Shown: one piece after another, positions 47,179 through 57,594 of the stretch
Position numbering within the stretch: the stretch's first letter is position 1
Layout of the letters: each line of letters begins with the position of its first letter
DNA from: Triops longicaudatus
Taxonomy: Eukaryota > Arthropoda > Branchiopoda > Notostraca > Triopsidae
Assembly: GCA_022885665.1 (NCBI GenBank)
Contig: JAGQDJ010000041.1
Location: 248,001-312,000 of the forward strand
Length of the DNA: 64,000 nucleotides
Direction of reading: 5' to 3'
The notes under the pieces: generated by a model
Told to the model about the DNA's origin: nothing
Databases searched by the model: none
The model's input: only the letters and a program-made list of their open reading frames with translations
Program-made: the position numbers and the translations under genes

Positions 47179-48595
47179 CCGCAACAATTCCGAATAAAAA
47201 AAAATCCAGTTTGCCTTTTAAACCCAAGTGCGGATTTAACGATTTTGGACTACGTTTTGTCGACATGCCTTTTCCTAATTTATAACTTATTTATTTGTAA
47301 ATAATCTTTCGATACTCAAGATATTATGCACAATTTTTGACGAAATTGGACTTCATGACGCGACATTGTGATACACGTGGCACACGTAACTGCTCGACAG
47401 AATTACTGTTTGCGCATGCTCTTCGTACTGAGCAAACTAAGGGAAGTAGTTTGGTCAGTGCCAACAACACGCAACAAGACAATACTGCGAATGTTACTTT
47501 TGTCCTTTGATATTATTCGTTATGTCCTTGTATTTGAATTGCTAGTTGCTCGAAGCTTCTGTCGCATTGTCCACGGAATGAGTTAAAGTCATGAACCATA
47601 TGTAAATTATTTTGCGAGTGTAAATCTGTGTACTAAACTAGGCCAAGGCTTCCTATTACCTTTAAATGCATAATTCGCTGAGTGTTAAATTATGAGTGTA
47701 TGAACTATGCCTGTACCAATCAAAGAAGGCGCTTGTTTGAGGAAGTGAGGACTCGATTACCACGTCCATAATGCTCAGGTGTATAGGCCATGATCTCTTT
47801 ATGGTGAAGATCAAAAGCAACGGGGGCTTAAATGCAACAATGTTACAAAATAAATAAGACTATGAAATATTTTGTTCTTTTTCATTACTTAGCTTCTTAA
47901 ATAACCACGAGTAAACACGAACTTGAAATTGATTATAAGTGCAGCTCTACTTAAACTTTTCAACGTGACACTCTCGAAATTTTCCTTTGAAAAGATGTTT
48001 TATAATAGTAATGGCACCATTCGAACTGATCACTTTGAAACTTGTCTCAAATTGCAGGACTTCAAAAACTTGGACTGCGTTTCGACAGTAGTACCATTTA
48101 TGATCTAGAATAAATAATTTACTGTAGCGGTTTTGCAACTGTTTCTGATTACCCTGTGCTGAGAAGACAAAACGAAGAAAGAAAAAATATAAAGATTTTT
48201 GGAACTATAACAGAAAGCAAACCTATCCTGTCTTTTTACTTTTTGAAAATTACTGTCCATTCTGTGTATGACATTTATATCTAGTAGGATACCTATCAAA
48301 GCATTCGTTTACTGGGAGTCACTTCATTTCTTTTGCGAAGTGTAATATTTTCAGAAATAACTTCGAGGCAATCATCTCGAAAACCAAAGACTTGCTCATA
48401 TTTTCTTTCTAGTTTCGATCAATTGAATGCTGGGGAAAAGTCAACTGTTTCTGGAGCAAGGAGCATTCGTAGTGAAGTTTTCGAAGGGGGCATTGACGTC
48501 AGTCATTGCGATACAACAGCATTGATACTTAATAGAAACGGAGAGATAATTAGGAGAAAATGAAATCAAACTCATTATCTTTATGAAGTTTTATG

Positions 48596-48775
48596 CAGTG
48601 GCGTCGTGCACTTCAAAAATTTGGGGGGCCCGATTTTGCATTTCTTGTAAAAGGGTGTTACTTTTTTTCAGGTTTACAAATTTTGAAAAAGGGTGATACC
48701 TTTTTTTTAGGATGGCAAAAATTTTTTTTGGGGGGGGCCGGGCCCCCCCCGGCTCCTTATGGCACGACGCCTCTG
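48596..48775. mobile_element. hAT-like MITE with perfect target duplication
   Basis: A 180-bp element with terminal inverted repeats CAGTGGCGTCGTGC and CAGAGGCGTCGTGC (inverse complement of the right end). It is flanked by identical 8-bp GTTTTATG duplications at 48,588-48,595 and 48,776-48,783. The 8-bp duplication is characteristic of hAT transposons. The interior is dominated by G and T runs, then G8/C8 blocks, and encodes nothing. The intact duplication suggests a fairly recent insertion. Confidence 0.9.
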
Positions 48776-49222
48776 GTTTTATGAAGTTCATTTTATGATT
48801 AACTCTTGACTGGGGACTGCGTTCATTGTACAAAAAATTCGCGTTAAACGGGGTTCGTTGTACGAGGCACCCGTGTATATTCCATTTGTTGGCATTGTAG
48901 GCTATACATTTTGTTTAACGTTGTTTGTCGAGTAAAGTATACATGCCTAGAGCAGTCGGTGATCTTCAAAGAAAAAGATCTAGAGACCGGAAGTTTCCTT
49001 GACCCAGAAATAACTAGTACCCACGCAAAACCCCTGCCAAAGACAGCAGTAACGGATTTCTTGTCAACACAATTGACATGCTAACTTGATAATAACCTGT
49101 AACGTGAAGTCACCTTTATTATGCGTAACCACTACTTGTTGATCCAGCTATCATAGCATGTCGGTTCCCCATAACGGTGTTCAGCCATTAAAAACGCGAG
49201 CCTAATCTTTTCCCACAGCACG

Positions 49223-49226
<4 letters not shown>

Positions 49227-49262
<36 letters not shown>
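49227..49262. repeat. Poly(A) run, 36 bases
   Basis: Uninterrupted A36 following CACGCAGC. No retroposon body was recognised. Confidence 0.8.
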
Positions 49263-49264
<2 letters not shown>

Positions 49265-49794
49265 TTACGATGTCTAGCCAAAAATAAATTAGATACCCCT
49301 TACCATATTGCACCCAGGAACTTAACTCACCATTATACTGTTCTTGCCAGTATCCGTTCAGCCTCCTCGGGCCTACCTTAGTTATGCGTAACGGACAACG
49401 GACAACTGTAAATCCTAGCGATGCCATATTAATAAGCGGTTGCCTCCTTTCGCTAGAAATTCTTTTCTTTTCGTAGGCATACCTACCGAGCTATAGTTTG
49501 CCAAAGTTTGCCCATGTGACTTAGTGATAAGTATTGACTCCTCTTAGCTTATTGATTGTAAAATATTTTTTTCAGGTGAAATTCAAAAGACAAATTGTTT
49601 GTAAACTCATTCAGTCTTTATTGTAGCTGTCAATAAATAGAACCGATTATTGTTTCACAAAATGGATTCCCGAAACCAGCGGGGGACAAAACAGCCAGAA
49701 CAAGTCGAATGAGAGAATAAATAAGTCATCTATACCCAACAACAGTAAGCAAGAGAACTTGAAAGAAATTCAGAACATAAATTTACGTTGACTT

Positions 49795-50311
49795 TTAGTT
49801 TTCGTGATGGTTTTCTTCGTATTTCTTGTAAGATTTGCTCAAAGCTTCCATAACTGGGCCCAACATGCTCAGTGACCTAAAAAAGGTAAAAATTAAAACT
49901 TGGCTCAGGAACAGAAGAAGGTGAAATACCTCTTGGTGTAGGAGTTATATTGAGGTTTGGTTTGATAGGCCGTAGGGATTTCATAGGTGTATTCTTGGTC
50001 GTAACCGTATCCAGCTTCGGGAGCACCGCCGAACCACTTGTCCTTGTCAATCAAACCCAAAAGTCCCAAAAGTGGCAGCAGCACAGCAGCAATGACCAAG
50101 GCAGCCAAACCGGCCAATAAAGCATATTGAAGAGAGGTGGCATTAAAAGTGAAGGTTAATGAGCCATCGTTGTTGAGATTGACAAATGCAAAGCGGGCAG
50201 ATTCTTGTGCATCGTCGACTTCGGCTACGGACGAATCCTCGGCACGCACCAGAGATAAGGCTGACACCAGGGCGAAAGTGCAGGCAATGGCGAACTTGGA
50301 CATCATGGTGA
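49795..50311 (-). CDS. Small signal-peptide/membrane protein, DM4-less cluster member
   Basis: On the minus strand, exon 1 is 50,306-49,930 and, after a 53-bp phase-2 intron, exon 2 is 49,876-49,795, giving 152 residues. Two adjacent ATGs start the frame a few bases after an acceptor (ttgaccccgcag). Residues 1-23 are a signal peptide (...LVSALSLVRA). An acidic stretch follows, then FVNLNNDGSLTFTFNATS, a long membrane segment (about 62-88, LLAGLAALVIAAVLLPLLGLLG) and a Tyr-rich tail (YGYDQEYTYEIPTAYQ...). Exon 2 encodes only SLSMLGPVMEALSKSYKKYE plus a His/Asn tail, matching the helix that starts the DM4/12 domain elsewhere but stopping before any cysteine. Likely a domain-truncated paralog. 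Confidence 0.82.
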
Positions 50312-50953
50312 CTGCGGGGTCAAGTTATTTCCTAGTTGAAGATGTCAGAAAAAAGAACCGTTAATTCCTGGGCTTGTTAAGACGTCGTTCATTAGAGTTG
50401 GAATGCCTGATCACGCACGGTTCAAACTCAACGTGACACGCCTGTTACTTAGCGAACTAAAGGAGGTTTAATCCGGATGGATGGGTGGCATGCTTAGAGG
50501 AAGTAGAATGAAAATTAGTATGGTGCACCATGTACCAAGGACTGATGCAAAACCAATCCAAAACTTGAATAAAAAATCCGCCGAATATCGCACTTTGCCA
50601 ACTTTTAAGAAAAATTCGTAAACGAGGAAAAGAATTGTAAATGACTGTGGTACTGCTGCAAGTCTAATTTTTGTTAGTGGTTGTTATTGTTACTTTTTCG
50701 TTAGTGTAAAAATAATTTACTTTGTCAGGCGAAATTTAACCCAAACTAAAAATATATTAAGCCTTTCTTAGATTTATTTCGTGCGTAATTTTGGATCCTA
50801 CTTAAGAATGTAGCCAGTAAAAAATGAAAATAATTCTTCAGGCACTAGTCGAAGTTTTTGGAGCAAAATTTCAAATTCACAGAGGAAATGCTTCGGAATG
50901 TTAACTTTAATAAGATCACACTGATTTCATAAAGTCTTCTTGGTATCACTTAC

Positions 50954-51053
50954 CTTTACTGAACGAAGGCTTTTATTTTTTTAATAGACAGAACACTGGT
51001 TGAAGTGCTGAGAGAAGCTGATGCTGGTATCATCGAAGTCCTCGTCTTTTAAA
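50954..51053 (-). promoter_or_regulatory. Promoter and untranslated leader exon of the 50.3-kb gene
   Basis: On the minus strand a TATA-like TTTAAAAG (51,053-51,046) is followed about 34 bp later by GCATCAGCTTC (initiator A near 51,019). A leader exon to 50,954 ends in a consensus donor (GTAAAG then GTAAGT). The acceptor at 50,312 precedes the start codons, giving a 642-bp leader intron. Confidence 0.55.
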
Positions 51054-53455
51054 GGTACCCCGTACCGAACTTTCATGTAGCACTAGTAGTCACGTGACTC
51101 GAATGTGCACCAATGGTAGACGAAGAATGGTTTGGACAACGAACGGAAAAAGCCACAAGACAGCATAACACAAGGCAAAAGAATTTTCGTAAACACACAT
51201 GAACCGTTTGTCCCAGATTGAAATAAAGTAAGGCTGCTATTAATCCCATGCAAGTGGTATTGTCAGAAAAAGGACTCGATATCCCTTTCTTTTCAAAGTA
51301 CAAAGTATTTTTAGGTTGATTTTAATATTTAAACAACAAAAGTAAGACGTCTTAGGGTGCCAAATATGGAACACAATTCTAAGGTAATTGGGCAAATAAT
51401 CTATTAATTAAAACACTGAGAAGAAACATCGAGTATTGTTTTTTTTTCCTTCAGAAGTACAAAAGAAACCGTCAGGTTATTCCTGGAGCTGTTGGTGTTG
51501 GACAGGCAAGGCAAGGGTTGTCCCATTTTGCCTCTAGTGGTTCTCGAAGATGAAACCAGGAAAATTGTTGAATAAAAAGCAAAAGCATTGAAAACCTGTA
51601 AAAAGCCTGTACGACGGAAGGCTTGCTTGCCCTTTTTATTGAAACTCTTTTCCTTATTGAAACCATTCTCAAACATGCCGTATTTCCCTTATAGTTCATT
51701 CTTGTCCATATAAGATGAGAGAAACCATTTTAGCAACGATGAGTGGTCATCGTATGTTGGTCACCATGGCATTAGCAAACTACACGTTGTACGCTATTTG
51801 ATTACACCTACTTTTCACGTAATAGACGGTTCTTTTTAATTTTTTATGCTTTAATGTATGAGAGGTTGAGTTTGTGTTTTTAAAAAGGAATATTTCTAAG
51901 GATTGCATATGTAGTGTTAAATTTGCTCTAGTTATTCATAATTCTATGGTGCCATTAACAACGAAACGTCGGTGTCCTCCGTACTTATTGTATGGCTCAT
52001 CAAGTTTCAGCTTTCTCTGGAGCTTCCGTATTTCGTGGCATAAGCCACCTACGATCATACCATACAAGCTACCGCAGATATCCGTTAAACACCTGAGTCC
52101 CAAAGGCTAATAATCAAAAGTTGTTCCCAAATTTGCACGGGCCGCTGCGTTTGTGGGCTTCTTAGTTCGATGCTCCACATTAGGCCTACTTTCCTCATTT
52201 TGATTACGAGATGTGTATATTTTAGATACATATGTCTCCGCTTTGAACCAGCCTAGTCACGACAATTATCAAGCAGAAACATTTCCTCTTTAGTTTCTTT
52301 ATCAACAGCCAATCCTGACATTACCTGCTCATCGACCGTATGAAAATCATAAGTACCAAATTCGAGCCTTAACTGTGCTTGCGATCCTGATTTATGCGAA
52401 ACCGTTTCCAGCCTTCCGCAAAGGAAGTACTAACAAAGCCCATGTTTGCTTAAAGCGGCGTTCCAATCTTAAACGACCTATTTGCGTTTCCTCTGAAAAA
52501 AAAATATATACTTGTGTAATCCGGAAACAGGATTCGAAAATAAAGTAATAACAGTCAGCGTGTTTAATAGGTAGCGAAAAATAAATTTTGCTATGAAATA
52601 ATACTAATTTTTGAATGCTAATTTGGTACTGCTGTCTAGTGTAAAAATTACGGATTTCATGTGGTATTAGGAAAAAATATATGAATTTTTGGAGGAAAAT
52701 GCTGGTCATGTTTGTTCTAGGCCGCCGCTCATATCGCGACATGTCCGTTAAAAGCCACGTATGTGGACATAACTTGGGAAGAATGTTGACCATCGTAACC
52801 GTTAACTTTTGCATTTATTTTTCCAGCTATATCTCACCGCACGCATAATTGGCTGGTTAAAATGCCATTGTTTCCTAAAATATTAACACCTATTAAAGAC
52901 AACTAAATAAAAAAAATAAAGTTAAACCGTACATTAGCAGTTGCTACCGCAAATCGATTGAGTTAATTCTAGTCAAATTTAAAAAAATGATTATCACACA
53001 TGAAACTGGGATTTAAGGACATAACGGACTAAGCGACATGTTAACATGATACGAGAATTAAGATAACTTAACTTAAATTTAAGATACTAACCAATTAATT
53101 TTTGAGTAATTATTTTAATAAAAGACGAATTTTCTTTAAAGGAGTCGACATCTTATGGCTGAACTTTCTTCTTAATGATCTACGCTTGATCTAGAGAACT
53201 TTCCTGTTCTCCTATGTTACCCTCTGCTACTCTTATTTTTAAGCTTGAAAAGCAACATTGTGGTTGTGAAAGAAACGTCCGAATCTTTCCGTATATCACG
53301 TTTATTTTCTAATTGAACAAATTTGTTGACAAGACCGCTTCAGTTGCGACGACGAACGGTGGCACGTGCTGCCATTTTGGTTCAAGCTGTGGTGCTCGGC
53401 TTAGCCCAGAAGACTTGCATCAAAGAAGGAATTTGGAGACAATACACACGTTACG
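51054..53455. other. Intergenic, no gene recognised
   Basis: No supportable gene. A 140-codon minus-strand frame at 52,392-52,814 has no recognisable motif or flanking splice structure. A minus-strand AATAAA at about 53,303-53,308 probably ends the transcript of the gene at 53,456-54,311. Confidence 0.6.
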
Positions 53456-54311
53456 CTATAATTCACTGTGATTCCCAGAAAAACCCGGCCGCATGGCAGC
53501 CTGGGACATAGCGCGCTTAAGGAATGTTACATCGGCCAACTGTTGCCCAAGGGTCTTTTCGCACTTGTAATGCGTCGCACAGTCATCACCCCGAAAACCC
53601 CGTAAAATGTCGTCTTTGTAAGCGGCAGTTCCTCGTAAGTGTCGACTAAAACAAAATCGTTAATGTTTTGGGTTTAATTTTCTTTTAATGTCAGTTCTAT
53701 ATATTTATCCTTTATTTTATATTTCCTCGTAATTACGCTGTATTTTTCCTTTTGGTAAATTTTACTACGTCAATCATTATTTTGTTATTTAGCGTTTATA
53801 CCTTATTATACGATACGCAGTTTGGATAGCTAACGGAGCGCGCACCAGGGCAGCATGGACATGGCAGACCAATTTGCGCTTACATTCAACGTTATCTTCT
53901 TCAAGGAAAGTAAAAGCATCTTCGAATTCGAGATTACTGAGAATGTTAATCCAACTAAAACCAACGGATTAAGGGGGAAGATTTAATTATTAAGCTCAGT
54001 AAATAAATTAGATTAGACTTTCACCTGAAATCCTCTGATAAATCTCGGCGTTTACGGATTTTCGCAACTTGCCCGAGATGAAAGCCCATAAGTTTAGATA
54101 AGGGCAAAATGATGAGACCAACTACTAATAAGGTACCAAAGACGGAAGCTAGGGCGAGAGCAATTGGGCCACCAACGGAACTCGTTAATGTGTTGGCTAA
54201 GTTATAAGGTGTCGCAAACTGAAAACCAACATCCACCGGTTGATAGAAAGCAGCCTGACTGCAAGTCCAGTAAGACGCGAGAGCAAACAATATTTTTACA
54301 CCTGTTTTCAT
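53456..54311 (-). CDS. DM4/12-domain protein, three coding exons
   Basis: Minus strand: exons 54,311-54,025, 53,936-53,802 and 53,645-53,456, both introns phase 2, 203 residues. The start is the ATG opening MKTGVKILFALASYW, a clear signal peptide (about 1-20). The open frame continues 49 codons further upstream but without signal-peptide character. A membrane segment follows (about 51-75, LALASVFGTLLVVGLIILPL), then I-R-K-R-R-D-L. Exon 2 holds an acidic helix and the signature C-K-R-K-L-V-C-H (about 114-121), the most divergent in the window. Exon 3 holds D-D-C-A-T-H-Y-K-C-E (five instead of six residues between cysteines). Exons 2 and 3 are too short to be noticed by length alone; splice sites, phase and cysteine pattern identify them. 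Function unknown. Confidence 0.82.
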
Positions 54312-54689
54312 ATTGAAAATTTCACAGAATGGCAAAAGAAACACTAGGAATACCAAACGTATTGTTGGACATCTACCAACAAAGTGAAGTCTGAAATGGA
54401 TCGCTGCAATAACTGTCCGATAGCATAACTCTTTGCCTACTTGTTTAGGAGTGGTCAACTAATGTCAGGGACACACGGAAGGTGCCAAAGGTGCTCAAGG
54501 TCAAGTATGCGACAAGATTGCAAAAAATTAAGTAACAACTTTGACACCATGCACTGCATGTATATTTTTGACGACAGTACAATAAATAGCGACTAGTTAA
54601 GCGACAAATGGGTGTTAAAAGCCACATAAAAAATTTTAATTAAAGACTTAGAATAGAACATAAATCATTAGAAAAGGTATGAAGTGCAA

Positions 54690-55544
54690 TCATTTAGTTG
54701 AAGGTCGCCTTAGCATGGTGCTCAGGTCGTACGGGCAGCTACCATAGGGTTTGTAGCAATTGTCGTGGTGTAGCCCATAATCCATGGCATCAGCATACTT
54801 GGCTAGACTTGGAGGGGCGTAGGCACTGAAACACATTACGCTTTAGATATAAGAAAATCAAGTAGGACGTATTACTTGAGCTTCTCCATTGCGAGACGGA
54901 GGAAGTAGTTCTTGGACGCTAAGCTCTCCAGTTCGCACAAGGCACGTTTACGGCATGGTTCGCTGTCAATGTCCAGCCAAGAAAACGCCAACTCAGGGAC
55001 ATCCACGCTGCACACCAAATGTATGATGTAACATCATATGTTGCAAATTGGCTACAGAACAGCTCACTATAAAAGTTTTACTACCTTTGCAGAGCGCGTG
55101 AGAAAAAGGATTGTTCTTCGGGTCGGTTAAAAAATAGATCATAGGGATCAGCAAGGGAGCGTTTCTTCCTCGGAGGCTCAATGGCTACCCATAAAGCATA
55201 TATTACCAAATAAACGGAATAGCCAATGACTAGGGCTCCAATGGCAGCTCCAGCAGTTGCATAAATAAAGTTCGCTAACTGTTGTGTGTCTGTTTTAAAA
55301 GCGACAAAATTAAGACTCGAGTGAAAATTCTATTCTCAAACGAAAATTTACCATTGAAATTGAATCCCATGATTCTGAAAGGAAATGCAGCGCTCAAATT
55401 CGGCACACTTAATCCCAAACTGGTGAGGTTCACATTTGGAATGGTTATCGTTTTCTCTTCACCCCGCGCTTCTACGGAACTGCCCGATAGCAGCAGTAAA
55501 GAACTCACCATAGAGGTGAAAATAATACGTTGGAAAGGATTCAT
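54690..55544 (-). CDS. DM4/12-domain protein, four coding exons
   Basis: Minus strand: exons 55,544-55,352, 55,289-55,085, 55,007-54,876 and 54,825-54,690 (introns phase 1, 2, 2), 221 residues. A signal peptide (about 1-26, ...MVSSLLLLSGSSVEA) is followed by a short segment ending in FNFNG. Exon 2 carries a membrane helix (about 70-95, FIYATAGAAIGALVIGYSVY...) and P-R-K-K-R-S-L. Exon 3 carries the signature C-R-K-R-A-L-C-E (about 151-158), and exon 4 N-C-Y-K-P-Y-G-S-C. A stretch 'ataatatagg' on the minus strand near 55,605-55,615 might be a TATA element, but this is weak. It lies head-to-tail with the gene at 53,456-54,311, about 380 bp apart, so the two are probably tandem duplicates. Confidence 0.85.
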
Positions 55545-57594
55545 CTTTCTGTACCGGACGAAGGTTGGACGAACTATGCGTGATCCGGAACAGCTACCTG
55601 TGCTCCTATATTATCTTCCGCAACTCATTAACATTCGTCTCAGAAGTCAAGGAAGCTATGAAAACTAGTCAATGCTGGAGTTCGTCTGACCCCACCAATG
55701 ATGCTACGGTGAGGGCCACGTGAACTCGGAAGTTCAGTAGGCTAACCTAAAAACGGTCCGGAAGTTATATGATTTACGTTCAGTTAAGCAGAAAGCACTG
55801 CTGTCCAAACATAACCTCTAAACCTTTCATCCTGTCCATAAAGTAACTAATACAGTTCTATGCTCTCTTCTCCTTCTTATTTTACGATAATAGATCCATA
55901 CCAAAACCATATCCGCACAAGTTCTTTAATCCCTTCAATTATACGACAGTCGAACAAGACAAATGGCCGATGTGTCCTAGTTTTGTCTCTTCATTTCGTG
56001 TTTTCAAAATTCAGTTCAACGCATTCTCCCACGTTTCTCAGGGTTTTGCTCGAACAGTTTCGTGGACTTAGCTGGGCCTCTCGCCTCCTTCCGACATTTC
56101 CGAAAGTCTTCACATGATAAGAGCTAATTAAATTACATAGAAGGTAGGGAGCTGCCGTAGATGATACTAGACTATTACTTATGCGACTACCGGGTGAACC
56201 ACATTCTAAAACAGTACGATGAAGCAGCTTAAATTTTTTGTTTTAAAAATATATATACATAAATTTAAAATAATATAAATTGTAAAACATTTACTGTAAA
56301 TAAAAAATGCTGAGTGTGGTGACAGAGGAATAGTTTAGAACTTTTCAATTCTTCGCATTTTGTTTAAAAAAGATCAGTTTTGAAAATTAACAGAAGCCTG
56401 TTCCGAAAAAAAAAAGAGTTCTTGAGATCGGATGCGTAAACGAAAGGCAAAATAATAATAAATAAAAAAAACATCGGCTTTCGGTAGTTTTTTGTTAGCA
56501 AGTCAGTGTGCGTAAAAATCTCAGAATGCTTTGGTAACAAGGTACCCTACATCGCGACACGTAAGTATACAAGAGGATGGATGGAGATCTTTTGGCTGTT
56601 GAACAAAACTCCTCAATACGAATAGCTTGTCGAAGACATACTGGAAGTACAGAGTGCGGCTGAAATACCTCCCGAATTCCAAAGCTTAATTGAAAAGTAT
56701 GGTAAGGGATAGTAACAAAGTCTTTGCAACCTTAAATGCATATAATTTTTCTATTTGATTTTATATAGTTTTGGAAATTTTCACATGCCAGTTTTGAAAA
56801 TCCCACCGTCTTTAAGGGGGAACCCCATTTTTTGTAATTTTTGTGCTATGAGGACATTATTTTCCCTGGTTTTGCTGTGTTTCTTTGTACATAACAGCCT
56901 TACACCTAACCATTGTATTTCTTTTATTATTATTTTTTTTTCACTAATGTTACAAAACAGGATCACATAAAATCACTAATTTCGAGAACGGGCAAAATGC
57001 CTGCCACCGCTATCGCATGCATTTGAGAAGCAAGAGGCACAGGAACAACTCTCGCAACCTCAAACTTATAGTCTGAAAATTACCAAAATCTGCTATGAGC
57101 AGAAGATCTCAAAATTACATAAAAACAGAAAATAGCGCCACAAGCACTTCCAGATCTGAACACAAGCTTTAGGTAGCGTATACGATGTCTTTTTTTTATT
57201 CAAACTTCAAAAAGAGGAGTTTCTGCCGCACCCTGTACCTCGGCACCCTTAATTGGCTTGCTTTACAAATCTGTTCCATTCTCGTTTTTTTGTAGCTCAA
57301 AGATTCCTGAACTTATTCGGTTTGAATCATGGATCGTCACTGGACCGACAAACTACCACAGGAGCATGGCGGCCTACAAACTAGTTAACGGGACATGTTT
57401 TGTATTAATGCATTAGGATGCATTCTCACAACACAACACACTGATCTCGTATGCAGACATTAGCACACTCTCGGAATTTTCTTTACCCACTTTTCTAGAC
57501 TCTAGCTTAAACAACAACCACACCAAAAAAAAGGCACAAAACTGTAGACAAAATATTAAAAGGACTAAATTACAAAAACCTATTTCGGTTGGTA
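55545..57594. other. Intergenic, no gene recognised
   Basis: Between the DM4/12 gene and NOMO, both on the minus strand. Short AT-rich open frames only. A minus-strand AATAAA near 57,190-57,197 could serve NOMO. Confidence 0.6.

Larger units (their letters stand above)
47179..49794. other. Intergenic with hAT-like MITE and poly(A) run
   Basis: No gene recognised. It contains the MITE at 48,596-48,775, sequence at about 48,805-48,880 resembling a DNA-transposon terminus ('gcgttaaacggggttcgttg'), and A36 at 49,227-49,262. An AATAAA on the minus strand at about 49,618-49,623 probably ends the transcript of the gene at 49,795-50,306. Confidence 0.6.

Noticed and set aside
52392..52814. 140-codon minus-strand frame
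   Set aside because: Tyr/Phe/Ile-rich product typical of random AT-rich sequence, without motifs or splice context.
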